A stretch of 23,496 bases of DNA. Source: a virus. Shown one piece after another: positions 13,977 through 22,188 of the stretch. The notes under the pieces were generated by a model. That model saw only the letters and a program-made list of their open reading frames with translations. It searched no databases and had not been told where the DNA came from. How positions within the stretch are numbered: the stretch's first letter is position 1; every line of letters begins with the position of its first letter. The stretch covers positions 1 to 23,496 of the IMG/VR virus record IMGVR_UViG_3300036857_000123; one strand, 5' to 3'. A program made the position numbers and the translations under genes.

Positions 13977-16685
13977 TCATGGCGCGGTCTCATCCTGGAA
14001 TTGCTCGAACAAGCCCCGGAGCTCGAGTGCCGGCCCCTTTTTGCCGTTAGACAAGAGCGGGACGGCGACGTAGCGCGCGGGGTCCAGCGACCAGCCTACG
14101 ATTGCCGGAGCAGCTTCACCCTGCGGCCCGCGCTCTCCACGCTCGCCCCTCTCGCCGCGCGGCCCCGGCTCGCCGGACGCTCCGTCCTTGCCGTTCTTGC
14201 GCTGCACGAGGAGTTGCCAGCCCTCGCCAGGACATGGGCCCGGGTCGTCCTTGCGCGCGATGAACGAGCCGCCGTCGCGGGTAACGATGTCGAGGAAATT
14301 GTAGCGCTCTGCTTCCTTGAAGACGCCGCGGGGCTGCGGCCCGGTGCCGTCCATGCCGCGAAACGCGAGACCGATCCAATCGGGATGCGGCGGCATCTGT
14401 CCGGTATCTTTGGTCGCCTGCCAGGTCGAGCCCTTGTGCGCGACCACCTCGCCCTCGTAGTAGACGCGTTCGGGCTTGAACGCTTTCACGATCGGTAGTT
14501 TTCCGGGAGCGCCTTGAGGGCCAGCGGGTCCCGTGGGGCCCACGTTTCCCTTTTCGCCTTTCTCGCCGCGATCACCTCTCTCGCCGTCGACTCCGTCACG
14601 ACCAGCTTGACCAGGAGGCCCGGCTTCGCCGCGCTCGCCTTTCTCTCCGCGTTCGCCTGGAACGCCAGCCTCACCGGGAGCGCCTCGTTCGCCTAGCGGG
14701 CCGGCAGGACCAGGAAGCCCAGGCTCGCCGTCGGAACCTCGCGGCCCGGGTTCGCCGTTCCTGCCAGGAGGGCCGGGCGGTCCTTGCGGGCCCGGATCAC
14801 CCTGGGGACCAGCAGGCCCAATACTTCCCGGCTCACCCTTGTCACCCTTTTCACCCTTCTCGCCGGTTTCGCCTTTCTCCCCGCGCTCGCCTTGCGGGCC
14901 CGGATCGCCTTTCTCGCCGCGTTCGCCACGTTCGCCTGACGCGCCCGGATCGCCTTGTGGACCCTGCGGCCCCTGCGCGCCCACTTGGCCTTGCTTCCCG
15001 CGTTCACCTGGCTCGCCGCGCGCGCCCGCATCACCTTGTGGACCCTGCAGCCCCTGCGCGCCAGCTTCGCCTTGCTCCCCGCGTTCACCTCGCTCGCCAG
15101 GCGCGCCGTCGAGACCTCTCTCGCCCTGCGGTCCAGGATCGCCTTTCTCGCCGCGTTCGCCGCGCTCGCCTGCTTCTCCGGGCGGGCCGTCGAGACCTCT
15201 CTCGCCCTGCGGTCCAGGATCGCCTTTCTCGCCGCGTTCGCCGCGCTCGCCTGCTTCTCCGGGCGGGCCGTCGAGACCTCTCTCGCCTTGCGGGCCGGAA
15301 GCGCCTTTCTCGCCGCGTTCGCCGCGCTCGCCTGACGCGCCCGGATCACCTTGTGGACCTTGCGGCCCCTGCGCGCCAGCTTCGCCTTGCTCCCCGCGTT
15401 CACCTCGCTCGCCAGGCGCGCCCGCATCACCTTGCGGACCCTGCGGCCCCTGCGCGCCAGCTTCGCCCTTCTCGCCGCGTTCGCCGCGCTCGCCTGTTTG
15501 TCCCGGCGCGCCGTCGAGACCTCTCTCGCCCTGCGGTCCAGGATCGCCTTTCTCGCCGCGTTCGCCGCGCTCGCCAGGCGCGCCCGGATCACCTCGTGGA
15601 CCATGCGGCCCCTGCGCGCCAGCTTCGCCTTTCTCGCCGCGTTCGCCTGCTTGTCCCGGCGCGCCGTCGAGACCTCTCTCGCCCTGCGGTCCAGGATCGC
15701 CTTTCTCGCCGCGTTCGCCGCGCTCGCCAGGCGCGCCCGGATCACCTTGCGGACCATGCGGCCCCTGCGCGCCAGCTTCGCCTTTCTCGCCGCGTTCGCC
15801 TGCTTGTCCCGGCGCGCCGTCGAGACCTCTCTCGCCTTCCGGACCAGGATCGCCTTTCTCGCCGCGTTCGCCGCGCTCGCCTGCTTGTCCCGGCGCGCCG
15901 TCGAGACCTCTCTCGCCCTGCGGTCCAGGATCGCCTTCCTCGCCGCGTTCGCCGCGCTCGCCAGGCGCGCCCGGATCACCTTGTGGACCCTGCGGCCCCT
16001 GCGCGCCAGCTTCGCCTTGCTCCCCGCGTTCACCTCGCTCGCCAGGCGCGCCTGCATCACCTTGCGGACCCTGCGGCCCCTGCGCGCCAGCTTCGCCTTT
16101 CTCGCCGCGTTCGCCACGCTCCCCTGACGCGCCCGGATCGCCTTGTGGACCCTGCGGCCCCTGCGCGCCCACTTCGCCTTGCTTCCCGCGTTCACCTCGC
16201 TCGCCAGGCGCGCCCGGATCACCTTGTGGACCCTGCGGCCCCTGCGCGCCCACTTCGCCTTGCTTTCCGCGTTCACCGCGCTCACCAGGCGCGCCCGCAT
16301 TTCCATGTGGACCAGGCGGCCCCTGCGCGCCAGCTTCGCCTTTCTCGCCGCGTTCGCCGCGCTCACCAGCTTGGCCAGGTGCGCCATCCTTCACAAGCGC
16401 AAGCCGATCGGCGACCTGTGCGTTGATTTCGAGCATCCTCTGCAACGATGCCGCGTCGAACGCCGCGCGCATTTCGACGAGCTGCACCCGGAGCTCGGCG
16501 ATAGTGGCGCTCGATTGCGCCATCGCCGCCCGCGACTGCGCCTCGATGACTGCGAGCTCGCGCTCCCATTGCCGGCGAAGCACCGCAATAGTGTGGCCGA
16601 TGGCATCGCGGACCGCGTCAGAGATCAAGCCGTCCAGCGAAGGTGTCAGCGGTGTGGAGGAAAGTTTGACAGAGCCGTCGGACAT
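13977..16685 (-). CDS. Collagen-like structural protein with C-terminal carbohydrate-binding-like modules
   Basis: A 902-residue protein. Residues 1-100 are a helical, possibly trimerising head ([14 protein letters not shown], then [15 protein letters not shown] and a second heptad-like helix). Residues about 101-729 are nearly unbroken Gly-X-Y collagen triplets (about 210), rich in [12 protein letters not shown] and GEKGEA and lacking large hydrophobics. The C-terminus has two CBM5/12-like modules ([18 protein letters not shown] then PDWIGLA, about 738-778; [17 protein letters not shown] then GWQLLV), a short second collagen run, and a tail [18 protein letters not shown] then LRGLFEQF. A trimeric fibre binding host polysaccharide is the likely role. 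ATG 16685 has GAAGGA 10 bases upstream and overlaps the portal end by 68 bases. Its place between portal and connector is odd for a fibre and suggests a head or neck appendage. Confidence 0.85.
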   Translation of the reverse strand: MSDGSVKLSSTPLTPSLDGLISDAVRDAIGHTIAVLRRQWERELAVIEAQSRAAMAQSSATIAELRVQLVEMRAAFDAASLQRMLEINAQVADRLALVKDGAPGQAGERGERGEKGEAGAQGPPGPHGNAGAPGERGERGKQGEVGAQGPQGPQGDPGAPGERGERGKQGEVGAQGPQGPQGDPGASGERGERGEKGEAGAQGPQGPQGDAGAPGERGERGEQGEAGAQGPQGPQGDPGAPGERGERGEEGDPGPQGERGLDGAPGQAGERGERGEKGDPGPEGERGLDGAPGQAGERGEKGEAGAQGPHGPQGDPGAPGERGERGEKGDPGPQGERGLDGAPGQAGERGEKGEAGAQGPHGPRGDPGAPGERGERGEKGDPGPQGERGLDGAPGQTGERGERGEKGEAGAQGPQGPQGDAGAPGERGERGEQGEAGAQGPQGPQGDPGASGERGERGEKGASGPQGERGLDGPPGEAGERGERGEKGDPGPQGERGLDGPPGEAGERGERGEKGDPGPQGERGLDGAPGERGERGEQGEAGAQGLQGPQGDAGARGEPGERGKQGQVGAQGPQGPQGDPGASGERGERGEKGDPGPQGERGEKGETGEKGEKGDKGEPGSIGPAGPQGDPGPQGPPGPPGRNGEPGPRGSDGEPGLPGPAGPLGERGAPGEAGVPGERGEKGERGEAGPPGQAGRDGVDGERGDRGEKGEKGNVGPTGPAGPQGAPGKLPIVKAFKPERVYYEGEVVAHKGSTWQATKDTGQMPPHPDWIGLAFRGMDGTGPQPRGVFKEAERYNFLDIVTRDGGSFIARKDDPGPCPGEGWQLLVQRKNGKDGASGEPGPRGERGERGERGPQGEAAPAIVGWSLDPARYVAVPLLSNGKKGPALELRGLFEQFQDETAP
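14497..16385 (-). repeat. Collagen-coding tandem repeat array
   Basis: About 1.9 kb of imperfect direct repeats built on 9-base Gly-X-Y units and longer blocks. A block containing CCGTCGAGACCTCTCTCGCC on the plus strand recurs seven times between about 15100 and 15920. An 81-base unit (27 residues, 9 triplets) is repeated head to tail around 15120-15290. The high identity between blocks points to recent expansion and contraction by recombination or slippage, so length is likely variable between strains. Confidence 0.9.
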
Positions 16686-18072
16686 TTTCGTCGTAGTCCT
16701 TCGGTGGTGGCGCCGGTGGCGAGGGCGGCGGAGCAGGTGCAGCGGGCGGATGCGGACCACTGGATGTTGGTTTTGCGCCGAGCCCTGCCGCGGCGCTCAG
16801 GGGCACAACCTGCTGCTGGACGCGCGGCTCGTCCCCCTGATCCACGCTGTCGAGTCCTTCGCGGTTGCGTGCCTCGTTGGGCGAGAACACACCACCTTGC
16901 ACCCCGCGGGTCAGCGCCTCGATCCGATCCCTGAATTGCGAGCGCAGGAGCGCCGAGGTGTCGAGCTCGAGGTATTCGTGGGGTTGGCCCTTCAATTGGA
17001 ATAGTTGGCCGAACGCCTCCTCGATGTGGTTGAGAGCAAAACCGAGCCCTGTCCCGATCCAGAACTGCATGAGCGCTTCGGTCGACGAGAACGGCGCGCC
17101 GCCGGAGAGACCGAGAACCTGCAACGGGATGCGGAACGCGAGCGCGATCTGCTCACCGGAAAGCTTCATGACCTCGGCCACCTGGGCGTCCTTGCCTGGC
17201 GTCGTCCAAGGCTGGACCTTTAGGCCGGCGGTCAAGATGGGCGTGCCGCCTGGCCCACAACCGTCGAGGCCTTTGGCCTGTTCGTTCCAGCGCTGGCGTA
17301 GCTCGTCCACCTGCTCGCGATTGAGCACGAGATCGGTCGAGAGCACGGCGGATGGCCGCGCCTGGTTGATGTAGAATTGGATTTGCTGGCGCTTAATCGC
17401 GTCGGTCTGCGCGATATCGGCGAGGGCAGCCATTAACGGCGTCTCGCCTTTCAGCGGAAACGGAAACTTGTGGTCCGTCGTGTGCAGGCGGATATGGAGG
17501 ACATCGCGCTGCGGCACGATCAGTTGCGTGTTGCCGATCCGGCCTAGTTCGAGGCGACGCGCGATGATGTCGTTGCCGGCCAGGTGATAGAAGATCTCGC
17601 CATTGACAGCGAGCTGTGGCGTGCACTGCCGCGAATCCATCAAATGAAGGGAATCGACCTCGAAGCGGGAATTGCGCAAAGCTAGCGCATAGGCGTTGCC
17701 TTCCAGATAGAGGTAGCGCGTCGCGTTTAATAAGAAATCGGAGATTGATTGGTAGTCGTTCGGCTTGCGCAGGATGCGCGAGAGCGCGGAATTGTTGACG
17801 CGGTCGCGACCGCCTTTGTCGTTCGAACGCCAGTGATCGCCGGGGCACATCGCGACGGTCTGTGCATACGCGGAGATGCAGGCCTCCACCATGGCGGAGC
17901 GCTGCCCAGTGCCGCTCGGATCCATCCCAAGCTGCCAGAAATTCAGCGGCGCGCCGTCGGGCAACCAACCCCCGCTAAGCGGCAGATAATATGGCCCCGG
18001 ACGAAATGCGCCCTCGGTGGCTTTTGCCACCAAGGGCCCGATGACGCGAGCGATCAGCGCGCGTGCGTTCAT
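16618..18072 (-). CDS. Portal protein (HK97 gp3-like)
   Basis: A 484-residue portal of the phage_portal / HK97 gp3 family, the dodecameric ring at the head vertex that DNA is pumped through. Family landmarks are [20 protein letters not shown], then [69 protein letters not shown], and [20 protein letters not shown] followed by [11 protein letters not shown]. After the family core the end is proline-rich ([20 protein letters not shown]) and overlaps the next gene by 68 bases. ATG 18072 overlaps the stop of the preceding small gene as ATGA. In most HK97-like phages the portal follows the terminase directly; here it comes after both capsid genes. Confidence 0.95.
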   Translation of the reverse strand: MNARALIARVIGPLVAKATEGAFRPGPYYLPLSGGWLPDGAPLNFWQLGMDPSGTGQRSAMVEACISAYAQTVAMCPGDHWRSNDKGGRDRVNNSALSRILRKPNDYQSISDFLLNATRYLYLEGNAYALALRNSRFEVDSLHLMDSRQCTPQLAVNGEIFYHLAGNDIIARRLELGRIGNTQLIVPQRDVLHIRLHTTDHKFPFPLKGETPLMAALADIAQTDAIKRQQIQFYINQARPSAVLSTDLVLNREQVDELRQRWNEQAKGLDGCGPGGTPILTAGLKVQPWTTPGKDAQVAEVMKLSGEQIALAFRIPLQVLGLSGGAPFSSTEALMQFWIGTGLGFALNHIEEAFGQLFQLKGQPHEYLELDTSALLRSQFRDRIEALTRGVQGGVFSPNEARNREGLDSVDQGDEPRVQQQVVPLSAAAGLGAKPTSSGPHPPAAPAPPPSPPAPPPKDYDENVRRLCQTFLHTADTFAGRLDL

Positions 18073-18419
18073 GAGTCTTTCTTCTCGGCCGAGGGCGAGT
18101 GTTGCGCCGCCTGCGGTCGCGGTTGCACCGTGCGCGTCTCATAGCTGCCAGACGGCCGCTTGGCCTCTTGCGTTCGCTGGTGCTCTTGTGATCGCTGCTG
18201 GCGGTGCTCGCGTTGCTCGGAGCGATAACCGCTGGCAGCCGGAGCGGTCGAGTCTTGCTCCGGGCTGCCATCCGGCTCCTTGTCCGTGACATGCTCGCCC
18301 ACCGCGGCGCGGTCGTTTTCCTCCTGCGTCGGCGTCGGCTTGTAGACGTCAAATGGATCGACGCGCGGATCGCCGACCTGACCGGCGGACGTGGTGCTTT
18401 GCGGTTTGATCTCTGGCAT
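18069..18419 (-). CDS. Small disordered charged protein between capsid and portal
   Basis: A 116-residue protein rich in Gln, Glu, Arg, Ser and Pro with hardly any bulky hydrophobic residues. It starts MPEIKPQSTTSAGQVGDPRV and later has SEQREHRQQRSQEHQRTQEA. No domain is recognised and it is predicted by eye to be disordered. A very good AGGAG sits 7 bases before the ATG at 18419, and the stop overlaps the portal ATG (ATGA), so it is a real, well-expressed gene whose translation likely feeds the portal. A scaffold-like or head-completion role is conceivable from position and composition only. Confidence 0.65.
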   Translation of the reverse strand: MPEIKPQSTTSAGQVGDPRVDPFDVYKPTPTQEENDRAAVGEHVTDKEPDGSPEQDSTAPAASGYRSEQREHRQQRSQEHQRTQEAKRPSGSYETRTVQPRPQAAQHSPSAEKKDS

Positions 18420-18512
18420 GGATTTCTCCTGGAGGCTGCGAGTTGCGATGATGCCTATACTTCGTGGCTCGCGACGAGTTCGCCGGCGGGGACGATCCGG
18501 CAGGATCACCAT

Positions 18513-20708
18513 TCACCAGGTGACGTTCTGCACCCACGCGACCATGCCGGATCGTCGCATGGTCCAGTTGAGGTTCATGATCATACGCAGAGCCAGCGAA
18601 TCCGTTTGGAATAGAGATCGCACTGGCGCCGAAGCGGGGCCGCTCGGTCCCGGCGCAATCGGTGCGGGTGCCGTATCTTCTTCATGCAGAGTTGCCTGGT
18701 CGCTCATCTCGAAGCGCGGAGCGTCGGCACCGGCGGTGACGAAGTCCGCGGCGTCGATGAGGATAAGAGTCCTCGGCGGGACCGTGAAGGAGTCGATGAA
18801 CGCAATGCCGTCGAGGTTGCCCGCATCGATCTCGGCGCGGAAGGGAAAGACTCCGCTTTGCGAGACGATGACCATGCGCAAGCGATGCAGGTCGCCCGGA
18901 TTTAGCAGCCACACCGGATTACGCACGTTGCCGAGCGTGCTCGTAATAAGCGCGGAGACCAATTGACTGATATCGCCGATCGCCGCATCAAGTCCACCGC
19001 CGGCGGTCGCGGTGAGCGCCGCCACGCCGTTGAGCAGACCAGCGGGACGAACCACGGTCGCCGGATTGGCGTCGAGCAGCACCGAGTCGATCGCAACCGT
19101 GGTGTCCTCTTGGACGGCATCGCGCAGCAAGCCCTCGATCGCGGGCGTGCTGTAAACGTCCATCTCTCTGGTCCAGGTCGTAATGACTGCGAGTTTTTTC
19201 GGGGTCAGCGCCTGGGTCGTGAACAAGCCCTGGCGAACGGGGATCGGTTGTCCCTCACCGACGAACGAGCCGGCGATCGTCGGCGTACGTGCGCGGGTCG
19301 GGATGTTGATCTTGCCAGCTCGGCCGAAGCTGAGCGCAAGCCCGCGCGCGGAGAGCCGATTGAACACCGCTTTGGGCATCAAGAGCGGCATGAAGTCCGT
19401 CCATGTCTGCTGGACGAGTTCGGCTGCCCATCCAACCACGCTGGTCATAGCGGGGGCTGAGGCGGCGCGCAGCACGAGCTCGCACATGCCCTTGGTGCCG
19501 TCGTCCTCGTAAACCTTGAAATGGCGCCCGATCATCAGGCGCGCTTCCTCGATCGGCTTGCCCCAGGATTTCGCGGCGTAGGCGACCACGGCGGCGCGGA
19601 TCATGTAGTCGAGCGGATCGTATTCCTTTCCACGACTCTTGATGAGGTACGGCACCTCGATCGCGGTGCGCTGCTCGCCGGCGCCGTTGTTGTTCGGCGG
19701 CTGGTAGACGGTGAGGTCGCGCTGTTGGCCGTTGCCCCCGCCGCTGGTGCTCACGCTCGTGCCGGCGAGGATCCGCTCGGACGTGACCATATTCTCGCGT
19801 TGCTTGGTGAGCGTCGCGAGCCTAGCGTTGAGATCGTTCGACCGCTGCAGGTCGGCGTCGCTGACATTGGTGTCGTCAACTTTCTCCCAATGGGCGTTTA
19901 GCTCGTCCTGCGTGGCGACGATCCGCCCCTCGAGTTCCTGAATCCTTTGAGCAAGAGGCGTCATGGCTCTGCTCCTTCCATTTGCGTGCCTCTGATTGCC
20001 GTGCTCGGCGTGATATTCCCGCGCGCGGGTTTCCTCGGTTCTCTTGCCGTGCTCGGCGAAGACGAGGTCCATGGTGGCGCGGGAAATGTTGAGAGACTTC
20101 GCGACGGCCAGCGCGTTGGGATTCGCGGGCACGGCTACGAGCGAAGTCTCGACCAGCTCCGATTTGGTGTAACGGGTGCCGCCCCAAGGGTCCTTCTCGT
20201 CGATCGGCTGATGCTCCAGCGGCTTGAAGCCGACGGACACCGCTTTGAGGATCCCGGCCTGCACCAGGCGGCGGATCTCGTCGATGCGATCGGACGTTCC
20301 CTCCGGTGCGAGCTCGAGCCCGCCGCGTAGCTCCTTGTGCTCGACCCGCAGATTGCTCCACTTGCCGACGACGAATTTAGGGTCATGCGAGAAGAGGGCG
20401 ACGGGGTTGCGCTTGAAATCGGCGAGCTGCCAGCCTTCGACCTCGATGATGTCGCCGTAGCGGTCGGGCGTCGCGTCGGAGAGCACGAACTCGAGCGCAT
20501 CGCCGGCGCTCTTGTCGATGTGCAGCTTGTGCATCAGGGGCGGAGTCATTTGGTCCGCCCAGGCCACCTCGCACTCGTTGCGCGCGTCGCTCTCGCTCAT
20601 GTTCTCCTCGTCCATGAGCTCGCCGATGCAGCGGTCCATGAAGTCGCTGCGCGACTCGCCGTCCATGGGTGCTGGTGCTTGCTTGGCCTTGTGACGTTTG
20701 ATGGGCAT
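18513..20708 (-). CDS. Prohead protease fused to HK97-type major capsid protein
   Basis: A 731-residue fusion. Residues about 60-215 form an S78/HK97 gp4-type prohead protease: FVLSDATPDRYGDIIEVEGW, catalytic His 108 in LFSHDP, Ser 158 in AVSVGF, then ELVETSLVAVPANPNAL. Residues about 249-312 form a charged coiled coil like the HK97 delta (scaffold) domain. Residues about 345-731 are the capsid fold, with AMTSVVGWAAELVQQ, FVGEGQPIP, NPATVVRPAGLLNG and an FQTDSLALRMIM C-terminal segment. The protease normally matures the head by removing delta domains. The start at 20708 has GGAGG about 10 bases upstream. An internal ATG at 19964 with an ideal AAGGAG could produce capsid without protease. The capsid part is a paralogue of the preceding gene. 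Confidence 0.93.
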   Translation of the reverse strand: MPIKRHKAKQAPAPMDGESRSDFMDRCIGELMDEENMSESDARNECEVAWADQMTPPLMHKLHIDKSAGDALEFVLSDATPDRYGDIIEVEGWQLADFKRNPVALFSHDPKFVVGKWSNLRVEHKELRGGLELAPEGTSDRIDEIRRLVQAGILKAVSVGFKPLEHQPIDEKDPWGGTRYTKSELVETSLVAVPANPNALAVAKSLNISRATMDLVFAEHGKRTEETRAREYHAEHGNQRHANGRSRAMTPLAQRIQELEGRIVATQDELNAHWEKVDDTNVSDADLQRSNDLNARLATLTKQRENMVTSERILAGTSVSTSGGGNGQQRDLTVYQPPNNNGAGEQRTAIEVPYLIKSRGKEYDPLDYMIRAAVVAYAAKSWGKPIEEARLMIGRHFKVYEDDGTKGMCELVLRAASAPAMTSVVGWAAELVQQTWTDFMPLLMPKAVFNRLSARGLALSFGRAGKINIPTRARTPTIAGSFVGEGQPIPVRQGLFTTQALTPKKLAVITTWTREMDVYSTPAIEGLLRDAVQEDTTVAIDSVLLDANPATVVRPAGLLNGVAALTATAGGGLDAAIGDISQLVSALITSTLGNVRNPVWLLNPGDLHRLRMVIVSQSGVFPFRAEIDAGNLDGIAFIDSFTVPPRTLILIDAADFVTAGADAPRFEMSDQATLHEEDTAPAPIAPGPSGPASAPVRSLFQTDSLALRMIMNLNWTMRRSGMVAWVQNVTW
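19962..19977 (-). promoter_or_regulatory. Internal ribosome binding site and start for free capsid protein
   Basis: Within the protease-capsid frame, AAGGAG (19972-19977) lies 7 bases before an in-frame ATG (19964-19962). Translation from here gives a 483-residue protein beginning MTPLAQRIQELEGRIVATQD, the normal start of an HK97-type capsid protein with its coiled-coil delta domain. This would let the phage make far more capsid than protease from one frame. Confidence 0.6.
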
Positions 20709-20810
20709 AGCGCGAGTCCTCCCGTTGCAGGGCAGCCTCGAGTCGGTTGTTTTCCGCTTGGCGGATTCGGTTCACCGCCCATCAGGGATGAGGGTCGGCC
20801 CAGCCCACAA

Positions 20811-20848
20811 CGCCGCGGTTGATTGGCCTCGATCGCGGCGCTTTTTTT
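20811..20848 (+). terminator. Plus-strand terminator-like hairpin between capsid genes
   Basis: CGCCGCG (20811-20817) pairs with CGCGGCG (20834-20840) across a 16-base loop and is followed by C and seven T on the plus strand. No plus-strand gene is seen here. It lies in the 209-base gap between the two capsid genes, which holds no convincing ORF. On the sense (minus) strand an ACACC/GGTGT hairpin lies nearer the first capsid gene's stop. An antisense block or structured spacer is possible. Confidence 0.4.
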
Positions 20849-20917
20849 CAGGTGGGGGACACCCCGTGAGGAGGTGTTGGCGGAGCCTCCCCCGCTTTCC
20901 CCGTCGACGAGGAGCAA

Positions 20918-22018
20918 TTAGTTCCAGGACGGCGTCAGCCACGCCACCCCGCGAGGATCGCGCAGCGCCCACGTCGCCGGCCAGCGCACCTTGAGGGCGA
21001 TGCTGTCGGTCTGCCATAGCGAGCGTGCCGGTCCCGCCACCATGAGCGGCTGCGGGCTTGAGTCCTCGTGCAGCGTCGCCGCCTTCGCCGTCTCGATGTC
21101 AGGATCGGCGCTGATCGCGGCGACGAGGGTTGTGGGCGCGATGGCGACCAGATCGGCGCCGACGGCGGCCGACGGCAAGACCTGGATGAGCCGATTCTCG
21201 CGATCGAACTGACGATAGAAGCGGCTGTTCATCGTGACCGCACGACCCGCACGGGCCACAAGGATGAACGGTCCCCCGCCGCCAACGGCCGAAACCGAAC
21301 CGACGAGCGTAGAAAAGTCCGCGAGGACCGCCTCTATTGCGTTGGAGTCATTGCTTGCGGTTAGCGCCGCGATCCCGTTGCGGATGCCTGCGGGCCGCGC
21401 GGCAGATGCGGCGTTGGAATCGAAGAACGCGGCGTCGAGCGCCAGGCCAGCGGAACGGACGAGCGCGTCCCCGATCAGCGCCTCGGCGTTGGAGCTCTCG
21501 ATCATCTCGCGCGTCAGCACGACGATGCTCCCGATCTTGTACGGGCTCAGCGTCGGGCCGGCGGTGTTGAGCTGGCACACCGGGATCGGTTGCCCCTCGG
21601 CGACGAAGCTTGCGTACTTCGGATCAGTGATGAGGCCAGGCACCATGATCTGCCCGGCCCCATTGAAATTCAGGACGAGCCCCTCGCGGATCAATTGCGC
21701 CGCAGCCGATGCCGGGCCCAAGGCCTCGACCGCGTCGGCGGTGACCTTCTGCGCGAGCTCTGCTGCCCAGCCCGTGACCGTCGTCATCGCGGGGGAGGTC
21801 GCGGCTCGCTCGACGAGTTCAGCCATGATGCGGTCGCTCGGCCAGTGCCGCGCGACGATGTCGGCGCACGAACGGCCGGTGACCTGGCCGATGACGCGCA
21901 TCACCGCCATTCGCACGAACAGGTTGCCCGGTCGCAACGCCAGCGCGGACGAGCGCGGGCGAAAGCTGCTTTGCTGATCGCGTTGGCGATTGAATGAGAC
22001 TGGTTCGAGGAGCGTCAT
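20918..22018 (-). CDS. Second HK97-type major capsid protein paralogue (no protease, no delta domain)
   Basis: A 366-residue protein clearly related to the capsid half of the downstream fusion: both have AMT-V-GWAAEL, a V-EGQPIPV segment, R-AG--NG-AALTA and ATLHE followed by RSL-QTDS-AL. It has only about 65 residues before the shared part and lacks the coiled-coil delta domain. The frame opens at a TTG at 22051, but the ATG at 22018 has GAGG 8 bases upstream and gives MTLLEPVSFNRQRDQQSSFR; I prefer it. It is the first gene after the terminase and has its own structured leader. It could be a second shell subunit, a penton or decoration-like variant, or a decaying duplicate; intact length and sequence argue against decay. 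Confidence 0.9.
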   Translation of the reverse strand: MTLLEPVSFNRQRDQQSSFRPRSSALALRPGNLFVRMAVMRVIGQVTGRSCADIVARHWPSDRIMAELVERAATSPAMTTVTGWAAELAQKVTADAVEALGPASAAAQLIREGLVLNFNGAGQIMVPGLITDPKYASFVAEGQPIPVCQLNTAGPTLSPYKIGSIVVLTREMIESSNAEALIGDALVRSAGLALDAAFFDSNAASAARPAGIRNGIAALTASNDSNAIEAVLADFSTLVGSVSAVGGGGPFILVARAGRAVTMNSRFYRQFDRENRLIQVLPSAAVGADLVAIAPTTLVAAISADPDIETAKAATLHEDSSPQPLMVAGPARSLWQTDSIALKVRWPATWALRDPRGVAWLTPSWN

Positions 22019-22188
22019 GGCTGCGACCTCGTTCGGTGGGACGGGGATCAATGGCTCCCGACAGCGGGCCGGGACAACGGTTTCCGGTGCCGGGAGCCAC
22101 GGGAGGCGGATCAGAGCGCGGGAAGACGGGTTTTACGGCAGCGCCTGACCACTCCCACCACTTCGCGGTTATGCGCCGCGAAGCTCTT
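22019..22188 (-). promoter_or_regulatory. Structured leader of the first capsid gene
   Basis: This 170-base gap after the terminase holds two inverted repeats. CTTCGCGG (22161-22168) pairs with CCGCGAAG (22176-22183) across 7 bases, right after the terminase stop. GGCTCCCG (22053-22060) pairs with CGGGAGCC (22091-22098) across 30 bases, ending about 35 bases before the ATG. Neither has a good T run on the sense strand. They may be mRNA-stabilising or translation-controlling hairpins. No clear promoter was found. Confidence 0.45.

Noticed and set aside
14497-16385. Possible CRISPR-like array
   Set aside because: Repeats are directly adjacent, in multiples of 9 bases and code for Gly-X-Y triplets; there are no unique spacers of uniform length.
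14693-16387. 564-residue minus-strand ORF rich in [10 protein letters not shown] repeats
   Set aside because: Shifted frame of the same collagen array; arginine/alanine-rich shadow without any recognisable domain.
13977-16685. Diversity-generating retroelement acting on the fibre
   Set aside because: No reverse transcriptase and no template/variable repeat pair with adenine-directed changes is visible in the window.
14839-17004. 721-residue plus-strand ORF full of Ser-Pro repeats
   Set aside because: It is the antisense of the collagen triplets; GC-rich Gly-X-Y repeats keep several frames open. No binding site or family landmark, and a clear minus-strand gene covers it.
20597-20917. 106-residue minus-strand ORF across the gap between capsid genes
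   Set aside because: No convincing start, low-complexity content and overlap with the start of the protease-capsid gene; the gap looks like non-coding spacer with hairpins.
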